A DNA stretch of 64,000 nt from Callorhinus ursinus. Taxonomy: Eukaryota; Chordata; Mammalia; Carnivora; Otariidae. Position 1 is the first letter of the stretch; every line of letters begins with the position of its first letter. The DNA lies in NCBI RefSeq assembly GCF_003265705.1, contig NW_020312817.1, positions 50,133,589-50,197,588 on the forward strand, given 5' to 3'. This document shows, in pieces, positions 11,375 through 21,767 of this stretch. The notes beneath the pieces were generated by a model. It was not told the origin of the DNA and ran no database searches. It saw only the letters and a program-made list of their open reading frames with translations. A program made the translations under genes and the position numbers.

Positions 11375-12480
11375 TAAAAAAATTCCAGTATAATTAACAT
11401 AGTGTTATTAGTTTCAGGTGTATAATATAGTGATTCAACACTTCCATACCTTACCCAGTGCTCATCATAAGTGTACCCCTTAATCTCCATCACCTTCTTA
11501 ACCCATCCCCCAACCCACCTCCCTTCTGGTAACCCTTAATTTGTTCTGTATAGTTACGAGACAGGTTCTTGGTTTGTCTTTTTTGTCTGTTTTCTTAAAT
11601 TCCACATATGAGTGAAATCATACGGTATTTTTCTTTTTCTGACTTATTCAGCTTAGCCTTATACTTTAGATCCATCCGTGTCATTGCAAGTGACAAGATT
11701 TCTTTTTTATGGCTGAGTAATATTCCACTGTGTGTGTCTGTGTATGTACCACATTGTCTTTATCCATTCATCTATTGATGGACATTTGGGTTGCTTCCAT
11801 ATCTTGGCTACTGTAAATAATGCTGCAATAAACGTAGGGGTGCATTTATCTTTTCGAATAAGTGTTTTCATATTCTCTAGGTAAATACCTACTAGTGGAA
11901 TTACTGGATCATAATTCTATTTTTAATTTTTTTGAGGAACCTCCATATTGTTTTCCAGAGTGGCTGCACCAGTTTGTATTCCCACCAACAGTGCAAGAGG
12001 GTTCTTTTTTCTCCACATCCTTGCGAACACTTGTTTCCTTTGTTTTTGATTTTAGCCATTCTGACATGTGTGAAGGGATATCTCATTGTGGTTTTGATTT
12101 GCATTTTCCTGATGGTGACTGATGTTGAGCATCTTTTTATGTCATCTGTTGGCCATCTGGATGTCTTTGGAGAAATGCCTGTTCATGTCCTCTGCTGATT
12201 TTTAATTGCATTATTTGTGTGTGTGTGTGTTTGTATTGAGTTGTAAAACCCCTTATGGGATGTCATTTGCAAACATCTTCTCCCATCAGTAGGTTGTCTT
12301 TTTGTTTTGTTGTTTCCTTTGTTGTGCAGCTTTTAATTTTGATGTAGTCCCAATAGTTTACTTTTGCTTTTATTTCCTTTGCCTCAGACCTATCTAGAAA
12401 AATGCTGCTATGGCTGACGTTAGAGAAATTATTGCCTGTGCTCTCTTCTAGGATTTTTCAAGTTTCAGGTCTCACTTATT
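11375..12480 (-). mobile_element. 5'-truncated L1 3' end
   Basis: The complement of an L1 3' UTR and ORF2 C-terminal region. Landmarks on the plus strand are GGCTGAGTAATATTCCACTG, CATCTATTGATGGACATTTG and TCCCACCAACAGTGCAAGAG. It is less diverged than the pieces at 9.1 kb. Several frame breaks make it non-coding. Confidence 0.85.
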
Positions 12481-12961
12481 TCCATGTCTTTAAGGGACTT
12501 GTGTGGCTTCTTCCTAATCCTGTTTTAAGCTTGTCTGTGGACTACTTTTTGGGAGTCGAGGCCATGTCTACATCACGCATGTGCATCCTTCCCACTCCCC
12601 AGCTTCCCAAAGAGATTAGACCACTGGTTGGGGAACATCAATATTATGTGTTTATTTTAAGCTAAGCTACATAGTAAAACTATGATTGCTTATTCTTTTA
12701 TGTAGATTTTTGTTTTCCTTGGAATTATCTTTTTTGGGGTTGTTTAGTTTTCTTTTCTTTTTTTTCCTATATAGCTGTCACTTATTCAGCACCATTACGG
12801 TGCCTTAGAGAATCTATCAATTAGATCTCCCTGAAGTCTTCCCAGAACCTCTGGCCTCCAATCTGGACTGATGACCCTCTGTGTGTCATTCAACAAACCC
12901 TTATTGAGTCAAACACATGCTACACATTGTGTTAGGCCTGGCAAAACAAAGGGATCAGGCA

Positions 12962-12993
12962 GGGGTGCCTGGCTGGCTCAGTCAGTGTCTGAG
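12962..12993 (+). mobile_element. SINEC head fragment
   Basis: About 32 bp matching only the first part of the SINE (GGGTGCCTGGCTGGCTCAGT), followed at once by unrelated sequence. Confidence 0.5.
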
Positions 12994-13555
12994 CCTTCTT
13001 CATAGCCTCCTTCTGGGTTAGGAAGGGAGCCTTGGCGGCACCCTCTGAGCTGTGCTTGGAGGCAGGGTCTGCTGTTTAACTTGGCCTCTGCAGAAGCCTG
13101 CTGGGGAGGCAGCTGGTCCCTTACGATATTGCTGGGGCTCCCCTGAATTTTGAATGAGGCCGATTAGCACCTTCCCCCCCCTCTCAACTCTGGGCTTTAG
13201 CTGTCATTCCAGGCTACAGGATTAATTAAGTGCTTTACGTACATTATTAAGTTTATTAATTCATACTTTTCAGAAGTGGTTATCCGGGTTATAAAATGTT
13301 GGTTCCATCGTGTGATGATAAATGCTCTGAGGCTTCAATCTTGAAGAGAGGGTAGCCAGAGGAAAATCCACCAAAGGCTAGAGGCCCCTGGCAAGCTGGA
13401 ATGAAGCTAAGAGGAGGCTCTCAACCCAAGGTGCCTGGTCTGCTGGGAGTGTCCGGGCACGCCCAAAAGCAACTCTAACCAGACCCCATCTCCACAAAGC
13501 CCAAGGAGGAGCTGTCGTCATGGCCTGCTGTGTTTGTAAAGAAGGGCCATACTTC

Positions 13556-13751
13556 GGGACGTCTGGGTGGCTCAGTTGATTAAACGTCTGCCTTTGGCTC
13601 AGGTCATGATCCCAGGACCCTAGAATCGAGTCCCATATCAGGCTCCTTGTTCAGTGGGGAGCCTGCTTCTCCCTCTGCCTGCAACTCCCCCTGCTTGTGC
13701 ACGCGTACTCTCTCTCTCTGACAAATAAATAAATAAAATCTTAAAAAAAAA
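13556..13751 (+). mobile_element. SINEC full-length just beyond the ALMS1 3' end
   Basis: Forward SINE with a diverged target duplication, GGGCCATACTTC at 13544-13555 and AGGCCATATTTC at 13752-13763. It lies 150-360 bp past the distal polyadenylation signal, antisense to ALMS1. Confidence 0.92.
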
Positions 13752-13913
13752 AGGCCATATTTCATTCCCACAGCCCATTTCCTTTGACTGATGCTTTTAG
13801 ATAGAGGCTCCCCATACACCTCAGGAGAGACATCACATAGCTCCCTGAACATCTCCAGATGGTAAAGAAATGACCCTCTGCCGATTGCTTTACTATGAAT
13901 CAATCAGAAGTTA

Positions 13914-13919
13914 TTTATT
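13914..13919 (-). promoter_or_regulatory. candidate ALMS1 polyadenylation signal (distal)
   Basis: A second canonical AATAAA on the minus strand lies about 290 nt after the ALMS1 stop codon, within an AT-rich stretch (GAAAATAAATAACTT). It is an alternative to the proximal signal. Confidence 0.4.
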
Positions 13920-14120
13920 TTCTAAAAGTATAAAAACACATACAAAAAGGGACTCACTCGTGGCTAGACTTCAGAAATGATATCACTGTGACAAACATTC
14001 CTGTGGGCAAGGCCGCTGTGGAGAAAGTATTGCTCCCAAACCATTAATAATCCTAATCACCACTCTGCCTCAGACTACTTACTTACTACTTCTAAATTAA
14101 ACATAGACGAGGAGTTAAGT

Positions 14121-14126
14121 TTTATT
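14121..14126 (-). promoter_or_regulatory. candidate ALMS1 polyadenylation signal (proximal)
   Basis: A canonical AATAAA reads on the minus strand about 80 nt after the ALMS1 stop codon. It would give a short 3' UTR, which is what I remember for this gene. A second AATAAA lies farther downstream and I cannot tell from sequence which one is used. Confidence 0.5.
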
Positions 14127-14205
14127 AAACCAGACTCATAAAAGGATTGTGCTTCTTCAGGTTGATAAAATATAATTCCAAGACTGTGAGGAAAATAATC
14201 TTTTA

Positions 14206-14250
14206 TCAGTTCCAGGGAACTTTTCTCCCCAAGAGCTGATTGGTCACTTT
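14206..14250 (-). CDS. ALMS1: ALMS1 terminal coding exon and stop (human exon 23 equivalent)
   Basis: The last coding exon holds 14 codons and a TGA stop at 14206-14208. It reads KVTNQLLGRKVPWN, matching the extreme C-terminus of ALMS1, with asparagine as the last residue where I recall aspartate in the human protein. It enters in phase 0 after the acceptor TCTTCCACAG. The 3' untranslated region continues to lower coordinates with candidate AATAAA signals at 14121-14126 and 13914-13919. Confidence 0.93.
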   Translation of the reverse strand, partial: KVTNQLLGRKVPWN

Positions 14251-15320
14251 CTGTGGAAGAAAAGAAAGACAGGAAAAAAGTTAGATATTCTTGCCATCAG
14301 AGGCAGGCAGCCAATCCTCACCCCAGACGTGTTGCTGAAGAGACCAGTGGGGTTCTACCCAAATCTTGTTTATTTTCCCTAGTTACAGAAACTATGGTAA
14401 TTATGCAAAAAAATTCTTCCTGAAGTGTTTAGGAAAGATGATCTATATAGTCACTATCTATTATTTCTGTACAGATACGGATCACTTATGATCTGGATAG
14501 GCCCATCCATCCATCAGTTCAAACATACGAGCACAACAAGAGGCCTGGCCTGTGATGCTGACCCACTGGACAGGCCATGTGGCGCCTGGGGAACCCCTCC
14601 TCGAAGGGCCCGGCCCAGCCCAGCTCCAGGTGTGCTCCAGAAGCAGTTCTCCAATCCCACATCGGTCTGGTATAAACTTGTCTTTTGGATTCTGACTTTC
14701 AGAGTCCTCTGGTGGTGAAGTGAAGGGGTTGGGAAGGAAATGAGAACAGTGAAGGATATGGACCTTCAGGCATGGTAGCCTGCCTGGCTTCTCAAGGAAT
14801 ATACTGGTAGCAAGTTCCCTGGCCTCGGAGGGTCTGGGTCTTGCGGCACCACTGATTCCACTGGGCTACAGGCAGGAAATGGTGGTGGCTTTGAGGCTCT
14901 GAGTCCCCAAGCTGCCAACTCTTACGCTACACTCGGACACTTTCCAGTTTATTTTACAAGCTCTAGAGGTATTTGACTTACCAATAAGGGGCACAACACT
15001 ACCATTTGGGACTCTAGAATGAAAATCCAACAGTTCTGATAGATTTGGACGTTTCCACCATGACTCCTAAGTATAGAATTTGGTTTTGTTCCAAATGTAT
15101 GCCTGGAAGGTGCCTTTTCTAGATTCACCTTTTAGATTTTTTTATTTGAAGTCTAGTCAAATGAAGGTGCCTTTATCTTCCAAATTTCAGCAGTGGTACA
15201 ATGCATTATAAGCTTAAGTTTACTTCCCAGATATGGTTAATTTAAACAGGTCAGATGTGTTTCTCTCAATTTCTCTTTCCCCTGATAAACCTGATGGATC
15301 CTGCTCAAGGGCTGACTGAC
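14251..15320 (-). other. ALMS1 intron 22
   Basis: 1070 nt between the last two coding exons, with a strong acceptor TCTTCCACAG. I see no repeat that I recognise and no other gene. Confidence 0.85.
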
Positions 15321-15420
15321 CTTCTTGAATAGCTGAGCTCGCAGCCGGTATGACTTATATTCCAGTCTCCTCTTCTCCTCGTCTCTCTTTCTCTGAACTT
15401 CTGGAAGCTGCTCATAAATC
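15321..15420 (-). CDS. ALMS1: ALMS1 coding exon (human exon 22 equivalent), ALMS motif core
   Basis: This 100-nt exon supplies the last base of an arginine codon and then 33 codons: IYEQLPEVQRKRDEEKRR, then LEYKSYRLRAQLFKK. This is the most conserved part of the ALMS motif, rich in charged residues and predicted helical. It enters in phase 2 and leaves in phase 0. The acceptor is ATTCCTAAG, with a polypyrimidine tract interrupted by purines, and the donor is AAGAAG|GTCAGT. Upstream open frame on the same strand to 15482 is intron read-through and is not coding. Confidence 0.95.
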
Positions 15421-15659
15421 CTTAGGAATGGTGCCAGCAGGAAAACAAAAAGCAGTGAGGTTACCCAAACACAGAGGGACATGATCTCTTTTCCCCACGT
15501 CCCTAAGGTCTCCTGCTGTCAGGGCATTTAGATCTCAAACACGGCCTGGGGCCTCTGTCGTGGGTCTGCTTCCTGTTAGACGGATGGACACAAAGAACGC
15601 TGGCCTGGGGTGCTCATGATCTGGGAGGGCAGACAGATGAATAAAAACATCAAGAAACC

Positions 15660-16490
15660 CTGCTTATAGTGGTTACTTCTGAGAAAGGAGTGGGATAAAT
15701 GGGTGGAGATAACAGCTTTTTACTCTATATGCAAAAATGGACAGTTTCAATATAAAATAATAGCATGTATTAATTAGTATATTTTTAAACACACATAAAA
15801 TAACAGAAAGAAAAGTACAATAATGGCCCTATGTACAAAATGCTACACAGAGCTCCAAGAAATGAAAGGTGGGTCTTACAGACAGGAGCAGAGAGGGGAT
15901 GGGAGGAGAAGGGAGTATGGTAAGAAAGAGTCAAGGCCTCAAAGAGAGGCCTGCAGGGGGTCCTGCGGGAAGCAGATGAGATGAAGGTGACGTGGGCTGT
16001 GGAGGGCCTTGTGGCCATGTGAAAACCTTGGGCTCTGTCCTATCAAGGATTGGGTGCCACTGATTTTAAGTAGGGAGGAACATGATCAAAGATGCATTTG
16101 ATAAATATACTGTAATTGGAAATGATCTAAATTTCCCACAAAAGAAAAGTTAAACAGATTATGGAATATAATGGAATTATTACAAAGCATAAAAAAGATA
16201 TTTCAAAGAATCTGAGAATTTTTAATGATATGGGAAAATGTCACAATATATATGTTGAGCAAAATAAAGCAGGCTACAAACCTGTATATATAGTATGATC
16301 AACAACTTGAGAAAAAGTAAGTGTGTGTGAATACAGGTCCCTGCAAAACCCCCACTCCTGCCAGAAACAGGACTAGTGTTAGTTCAGTTTAGATGGACGG
16401 ATGATCAGTGACATTTATTTTCTTCTCATTTTCTCTATATTTTCCAAAGCTTCTATAATTTGAAAAAAAAAAATCATTGAAAATGACATA
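15660..16490 (+). mobile_element. Old L1 3' remnants
   Basis: The parts at 16085-16490 (TTATGGAATATAATGGAATTAT, AGCAGGCTACAAACCTGTAT, ATTTTCCAAAGCTTCTATAA) resemble an old L1 3' region in forward orientation. A shorter, more diverged piece lies at 15665-15780. Boundaries are uncertain. Confidence 0.5.
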
Positions 16491-16899
16491 GAGGCTCTGT
16501 GGAAAATAAATGAGAAAAAAATAAAGAGCAGAACCAGGAAGAACAGCGTCCTCTGAGAGTGGGGGCCAGGCTGCACCAAGGTGGTGAGAGCAGGTTCCAG
16601 AGCAATCAAGAAGCCGAGTGTCTAGGATGTGCTAGCTGGCCCCATGTGTAGCGGGGGGTAACATGGCTAGAGGTGACTGCTCCCCAGCTCTCTAGCTGGA
16701 TGAGGGGGTGGCCCAAGCAAGTGTGGGAGTAGAGAACGGGGAGGTCGGTTTTGGATATGGAGGAGATGATCGCTAACTGAAAACACTACAGTGGAGGGCA
16801 GGAACGAGACCAAAGAGGAACATACCTACATTTTTTAAAAGTTGCTGTTCATGAAAACCACATGTGATATCACCTCACACCTGTTAGAATGGTTATTTA

Positions 16900-17096
16900 T
16901 TTATTTTTAAAGATTTATTTATTTATTTGACAGAGAGAGAGTCAGGGAGAGAGGGAACACAAGCAGGGGGAGTGGGAGAGGGAGAAGCAGGCTTCCCGAG
17001 GAGCAGGGAGCCCGATGCGGGGCTCGATCCCAGGACCCCGGGATCATGACCTGAGCCGAAGGCAGACGCTTAACGACTGAGCCACACAGGCGCCCC
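16900..17096 (-). mobile_element. SINEC full-length
   Basis: Reverse SINE inside the L1, with target duplication TGTTAGAATGGTTATT starting at 16882 and 17097. Confidence 0.95.
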
Positions 17097-17128
17097 TGTT
17101 AGAATGGTTATTATTTAAAAAGCAAGAG

Positions 17129-17225
17129 AGGAGAGGCTGCTTCTCCCTCTCCCTCTGCCTCTGCTGCTTCCCCTGCTTGTGCTCTCTCTCTCTCTGTCAA
17201 ATAAATAAAATCTTAAAAAAAAAAA
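17129..17225 (+). mobile_element. SINEC 5'-truncated
   Basis: Only the CT-rich region and tail remain. Target duplication AAAAGCAAGAGA lies at 17117-17128 and 17226-17237, so this is a separate insertion and not a piece of its inverted neighbour. Confidence 0.88.
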
Positions 17226-18225
17226 AAAAGCAAGAGATAACAAGTGTCCGTAAGGATGTAGAGAAAGGGGAACCCTCGCGCACTGCTGGTTGGGAATGTA
17301 AATTGGTTCAGCCCCTGTGGGAAAACAGTGGAGGTTCCTCAAACAATTACAAATAGAACTACCATAAGTAACCTAAGTGTTCATCAACGGATGAATGGAT
17401 AGAGAAAATATAATATATTATTATATTATCATTCAGTCATAAAAAAGAAGGAAATCTTTCCATTTGCAACAATGTGAATGGACTTTGAGGATATTATGCT
17501 AGGTGAAATAAGTCAGATAGAGAAAGGCAAAACTGTATGATCACACTTATATGTGGATTCTAAAAACATCAAACTCACTGAAATGGACAATAGAATGGTG
17601 GTTGCCAGGGGCGGGGGATGGGGATAACGAGATGTTGGCCAAAGGGCACAAAATTCCAGTTATAAGAGCAAAAAGTTCTGGGGATCTAAGGTCCAGCGTG
17701 GTGACTCTAGTTAGCAATACTGCAGTGTGTGCTTGAACTCTGCTAGACCTTTAATGTTCTCACCATAACAGTGAGAACACCCCCAGCACCCCACCAATAC
17801 TACTACCACCAACAAAATGGTAATTATGTGAGGTAAACGAGACGTCAACTAACCGTAGTGTGCTAAACATATTGCATATACATACATCAAATCATCCCAT
17901 TGTATATCTTAAACTTACACAATGTTATATGTCAATTAAATCCATGGGATTCTCATGACCGACACATGCATACTGCTAATTAATCGCTAATGCATGCAAT
18001 GGCACAAAATTCAGCAAGGATAAAAAGGCAAAAAATTAGTCTCTGTCCTACTTCTATCTGTTAGTCATTCAGTCCTTCTTCCCAAAGGCAAGTGCTATTA
18101 CCGTTTCCTGGGGTATCCTTCCAGAGATATTCTATGCATATAAAAGTATATGCATCTATATAGGCACAAATACGTTTTAAACACTGCACATGGTAGCAGT
18201 GCACACTGCTTGAAACTTGACTTTT

Positions 18226-18398
18226 TCTTTTTCTTTTTAAGATTTTATTTATTTGAGAGAGTGAGAGCACAAGCAGGCAGAGCGGCAGAGGGAGAAGGAC
18301 AAGCAGACCCCCCGCTGAGCAGGAAGCCGCCATGGGGGTCGATCCCAGGACCTGAGCCGAAGGCAGACGCTCAACCCACTGGGCCACCCAGGCACCCC
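18226..18398 (-). mobile_element. SINEC
   Basis: Reverse SINE with target duplication AAACTTGACTTTTT starting at 18213 and 18399. It lies in ALMS1 intron 21, in the sense orientation of the gene. Confidence 0.93.
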
Positions 18399-18832
18399 AA
18401 ACTTGACTTTTTGTGAAGCTTCATATGTCTTAGTATTTCATTATTTCTCACTGTATTGCATAAATTCCTGGAAATGTGATTGTGTGGATAAAGGGTAATG
18501 CCTGAAATAAACACTTATTTCAAAATATTCATATCTTATATTTTAGGTATCTTTATTTATATTTAGGTTTCTAACAAAGAGAAGCCTGACTAAGGCATGC
18601 AAATTAGTGGGAATTCTTTGCATCTTTTTATCTGACTCATCCATACCACAATCTGCTATCTATTTTTCTTTCCTTTTTTAGTGCTATAAATAAGAAACTT
18701 CTTTCACAACTAATTTTCTCATAACGTTTTAACTTGAGCATAACGTCTTTATTCTAGGGGCAAGCCAGAGCTCCTGATCACTTGGTGGCCTTATTTATAC
18801 TTTTATAATTACTCTTATTCTTTTGGCCTTAC

Positions 18833-18896
18833 CGTTTAGACCTCTGAATCATTTCCTTCTTCCCAACAGGCCTGTTCTTTCGGGCATCCAGGAAGC
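18833..18896 (-). CDS. ALMS1: ALMS1 small coding exon (human exon 21 equivalent)
   Basis: This 64-nt exon is too short to stand out as an open frame and was found by looking for the missing piece of the ALMS motif. With the G carried over it reads G-FLDARKNRPVGKKEMIQRSK and ends in the first two bases of an arginine codon. It enters in phase 1 and leaves in phase 2, fitting both neighbours exactly. The acceptor is ATGCTTAG and the donor is AAACG|GTAAGG. KKEMIQRSKR is a well conserved part of the ALMS1 C-terminus. Confidence 0.93.
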
Positions 18897-19239
18897 CTAA
18901 GCATGAGAAGAAGGGGTTTTCAGTGGCTACTGTCTTAACAGGGAAGGGTGTGTCACTCAAGAACTGTGAGAAGGAGCCCTAGGACTTGGTGTCCCTACCT
19001 TGAGCTGACAGTACTGGGTGGTGAGCACTGCCCAAGGCCAAGGCCAGGGTTAGACTATGGGGCCTGTGACAGCAGGCTCCTGAAGACACAACATGCTGCA
19101 GCACAGACCAGACAGTGTGAACAGAAACACTGGCCGGTTTATAGTAAGGCTGTGATGAAAGCAGTAGGTAGCACTTGGTAGTTTTCACAGCGTTCACATA
19201 TTGTTTTATGGAGATCTTACACCTAGCGGAATTCTTAGG

Positions 19240-19430
19240 AGCACAGAATCTAAAGCGAGCAAATCCCAGCTTAGCAGGTGTATGATCTTGGGCAAGGGAC
19301 TTAAGCTCTCATTGTTTCTGTTTTCTCATCTGTAAAATAGGGATATTAAATAGCATCTGCCTCAGAGAGGTGTTCTAAGCACTGAACAAGAACCGTGCCT
19401 GGGCCAAACATGTAAAGGTTACATATTATT
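19240..19430 (+). mobile_element. MIR (ancient tRNA-derived SINE)
   Basis: Forward match to the MIR core and 3' part: GATCTTGGGCAAGGGACTTA, TTTCTCATCTGTAAAATAGG and GAACCGTGCCTGGGCC. Its age fits the level of divergence. Confidence 0.8.
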
Positions 19431-19495
19431 ATTATTATCATCATCAATACCATTACCATCATCATCACTCTCACCACAACCACCACCACCCTACG
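19425..19495. repeat. ATT / ATC / ACC triplet-type simple repeat
   Basis: Imperfect runs of ATT, then ATC, then ACC units continue directly from the MIR 3' end. Confidence 0.85.
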
Positions 19496-19729
19496 AGGCA
19501 GGCAATCCTGGAACGTGCTCCCAGACCCACAGCTGCCTTATGAATACACCATTCTCACCGCACACTCTGGTTTCTAAGATGCAGGGACAGGGCAGGAAGC
19601 CGTGGGCTTGTGTGGACCACGAGAGCACTGAGAGCCGCACGGGGCAGGTTCTGCTGCCCAGGGAGAGTGGAGTCTCAGCAGGAAGGCAGGCCCTTTCTGT
19701 CCCTGTGACTGGGATGGCACCGAGCAGCG

Positions 19730-19756
19730 CCCCCCCCCCCCCCCCCCGGGGGGGGG

Positions 19757-19791
<35 letters not shown>
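19730..19791. repeat. C18-G13-C29-GG homopolymer block
   Basis: C runs at 19730-19747 and 19761-19789 surround a G run at 19748-19760. On the transcribed (minus) strand this is G29-C13-G18, beginning 61 nt inside intron 20. It may be a real variable tract, a hairpin or quadruplex-forming block, or a sequencing or assembly error. Confidence 0.9.
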
Positions 19792-19792
<1 letters not shown>

Positions 19793-19850
19793 TGGGAAGC
19801 AGGCCGTGCCCTCTGCAGCCATGAGAGGCAAGTGAAGAGGCAGAGAGTAC

Positions 19851-20034
19851 CTCTCTTCAGGAGCGGGCGCGTGGCGTCCCGGCAGCCCTGCCGCTCCCCC
19901 GCGGTGTCGAACAGGGCCTCCCGCTCACTCTGCAACATGTTCTGCAGCTTCCTCTCCTGGACTATTAGCTTCAGACGCTTTATTCGCTCCCCAGAGCGGG
20001 AGATGAAGTCAGGTCTGTGAAACTGAAGGGATTC
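19851..20034 (-). CDS. ALMS1: ALMS1 coding exon (human exon 20 equivalent), start of the ALMS motif
   Basis: This 184-nt exon enters in phase 0 and leaves in phase 1. It begins ESLQFHRPDFISRSGERIKR and continues LKLIVQERKLQNMLQSERE, the start of the C-terminal ALMS motif, a domain of about 130 residues that ALMS1 shares with CEP295 and C10orf90 and that is linked to centrosomal function. The latter half (after EALFDTAGERQG) appears less conserved. The pattern of basic and hydrophobic residues suggests helices. The acceptor is CCCGTCAG. The donor is AGAG|GTACTC, weak at +4 to +6. An unusual C/G homopolymer block begins 61 nt inside the following intron. Confidence 0.94.
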
Positions 20035-20750
20035 CTGACGGGGAAAAAAGGCCCCCCGACCTCACGTTAATGATGCAATCTGTTCTCCACGGGCTTGGAA
20101 AGCAGCACTGGCCCCACCGTGGTTTGAAGAGCCTGTTTCTAGAGTGCAGAAAATACCCAGAGTTGAAGAACAATCTAACAACTCTCTGTGGGGGAGAGCT
20201 CCAGGAGGAATATCAAAGGGAGCAAAGAATGCCCCCGGAGTAAGCCAAGGAGTAAGACTGTGGCAATTACAACTCGCCCAAATACCGATGGGCTAGAGCT
20301 CAGCCTACTGTGCTATTTTAAGTTTCCCTTCAAACAAACACCTTATTAAATGACATTTCTTTCAGCGCCAAGGTCCATATAAAGAAGGGACTTTGTGCTA
20401 TGCAGGAACAGGACTTATGTAAATGGAGGAACACGCATACGGCTGACACAAGCGTCAGACCTCTGGAGCACTCCACGTGCAGGTATCCACGACCCCAGTG
20501 AGCAGCATCACAACATCCTCCCTTCTCCTGCCTTGTCCCAGGTACAGAGGGCAACGCCCAATTTACAAGGGTTAACAGTGAGGCAGCCTTTGATTGACGA
20601 TGAGAATGGGAACAGATGAACTGCGAAAGGGCTAGAAATGAGGGTTACAGGACTGTTCTTTGGAAGGCCTAGTCACAGTCTTAACTTCTTCGTATTTCCC
20701 CTTTTGACCTTCTTCAACACGCGGCTAAAATTAACTCAGGGTCACCGCAC
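20035..20750 (-). other. ALMS1 intron 19
   Basis: 716 nt between the donor GTGCGG and the acceptor CCCGTCAG. No repeat that I recognise. Short open frames on both strands here look like chance. Confidence 0.85.
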
Positions 20751-20977
20751 CTGTAGGGTTGCTCTCACAAACGGCTTCAGTGGGTCTCTCCCTGGGCTTG
20801 CTAGTGACCCGTGGTTGTCCACGTGCTGTCCCTGCCGGTTCTGTTCCCGCAGCGGTTCCCTCCACGGTTTGGTGTTGGTTATTGGTGCAAACCAGCAGAT
20901 ACCAGGGCCATGATGCTTGGGCAGGTTTTCCTTAGGACCAGACTTCACATTTTCCACGGGAACAAACCATGAAACCC
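20751..20977 (-). CDS. ALMS1: ALMS1 coding exon (human exon 19 equivalent)
   Basis: This 227-nt exon enters in phase 1 and leaves in phase 0 (two bases plus 75 codons). It begins GVSWFVPVENV, carries a second related block (GICWFAPITNTKPWREPLR) and ends PFVRATLQ. The repeated WFxP block, twice within about 30 residues, is characteristic of this part of ALMS1. The acceptor is CCCATAG. The donor is CTACAG|GTGCGG, an unusual donor with G at +3, C at +4, G at +5 and G at +6. The exon lies 716 nt before the exon that opens the ALMS motif. Confidence 0.95.
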
Positions 20978-21269
20978 CTATGGGAAATATTTTTAAGAAA
21001 GAAAAAAGATTTTTCATTCTTCTCATCAAAGATGTGTGTAATATAGGCTCTCAGGGCACTCAGCTGTCAGAGGCCACCAGGATGCCCCGGAGTTTGCTAA
21101 ACTGCAGGCATGACTGTAATTACAGTGCTAGATACTTTGAAAATGTGCCAAGGTAGTGCTCAGGGAAATGGGGTCAACATAGAGTCATTTAGAGATAAAG
21201 AATCTTAGCATTGCGAGAGACTTGAAATTCATTAGTTCTTTGGCTACAAAACTGGAATTAGAAACTGAC
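20978..21269 (-). other. ALMS1 intron 18
   Basis: A 292-nt intron, the shortest in the window, with donor GTCAGT and acceptor CCCATAG. It contains no repeat that I recognise. Confidence 0.88.
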
Positions 21270-21473
21270 CTTCACAGCAACTGTGTCTGTTCTTCCTTAA
21301 CTTTTTGTCCCCAAGATAGCTGGCGAGAAGTCTTTTCTCTTCTATTTTTTCTTCTGACCAAGAAGTCACATCACTGTCCTCTTCTATTCTAGTCTCGCTA
21401 GAACTTGGAGTTGGGAAAGTCATTCCAACATCTCGAGTGTGTTTTCTGACACCGTTCACAATCTCCAAATTAC
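21270..21473 (-). CDS. ALMS1: ALMS1 coding exon (human exon 18 equivalent)
   Basis: This 204-nt exon enters and leaves in phase 1. With the G carried over from the previous exon it reads G-NLEIVNGVRKHTRDVG, then TFPTPSSSE, DSDVTSWSEEK and a lysine-rich end, closely matching the ALMS1 C-terminal region. The acceptor is TTCCTCAG and the donor is GAAG|GTCAGT. The product is hydrophilic and probably disordered. Only 292 nt of intron separate it from the next exon. Reading through the donor would stop within a short distance, so the splice is needed to continue the conserved sequence. Confidence 0.95.
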
Positions 21474-21767
21474 CTGAGGAAAAAGATCCACAGATATCTT
21501 GGGAGTAGCACAGATATCCTGGGAGTAGCCTTGCGACTTAGTTAGCATGTGTATTCAATTCAGTAAATGAAAACTGTAAGCCTTCGAAAATGCAGGCTAC
21601 TGCCTCCTCTGGGTGGTGTGGAGGGGTGTGAGACAGAGAGACAGAGGCGGGGAGGGAGAGAGAGGGAGGGAAGAAGAAAGAAAGAAGGTTTTTATTTCTA
21701 AGTCAATTTAGATATTAAAGGGAAAAAAAACAACTAACATGGATTCAATGGGTAAAGGATTTCAGTT

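Larger units (their letters stand above)
6243..14205. other. Intergenic region downstream of ALMS1 (includes its 3' UTR)
   Basis: No gene beyond the ALMS1 3' UTR (about 14205-13900) is supported. 6243-8030, 8265-9080, 10058-11020 and 12480-13540 are mostly non-repetitive to my eye, moderately GC-rich up to about 8.8 kb and AT-richer after 9 kb. Open frames here (for example 8912-8349 minus and 10760-10425 minus) show no recognisable family. The remaining segments are the L1 and SINE pieces listed separately. In human the NAT8 gene cluster follows ALMS1, but nothing like it is visible here. Confidence 0.7.
16840..17945 (+). mobile_element. L1 3' end, interrupted by two SINEs
   Basis: Forward L1 ORF2 tail and 3' UTR (CTCACACCTGTTAGAATGG, CACTGCTGGTTGGGAATGTA, GATATTATGCTAGGTGAAAT, ending CAATTAAATC). 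It contains a reverse SINE and a forward SINE fragment at 16900-17225. No intact frame. Confidence 0.8.
15421..18832 (-). other. ALMS1 intron 21
   Basis: 3.4 kb bounded by donor GTAAGG and acceptor TCCTAAG. It holds old L1 remnants (about 15.66-16.48 kb), an L1 3' end (16.84-17.95 kb) that carries two SINEs, and another SINE at 18226-18398. Pieces at 15421-15660, 16490-16840, 17950-18210 and 18412-18832 show nothing I recognise. Confidence 0.85.
18897..19850 (-). other. ALMS1 intron 20
   Basis: 954 nt with a MIR element, an ATT/ATC/ACC-type simple repeat, and a C/G homopolymer block close to the donor of the exon at 20034-19851. No gene is seen in either direction. Confidence 0.85.

Noticed and set aside
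19540..19938. Open frames with long proline or glycine runs on both strands
   Set aside because: They come entirely from reading the C/G homopolymer block in several frames.
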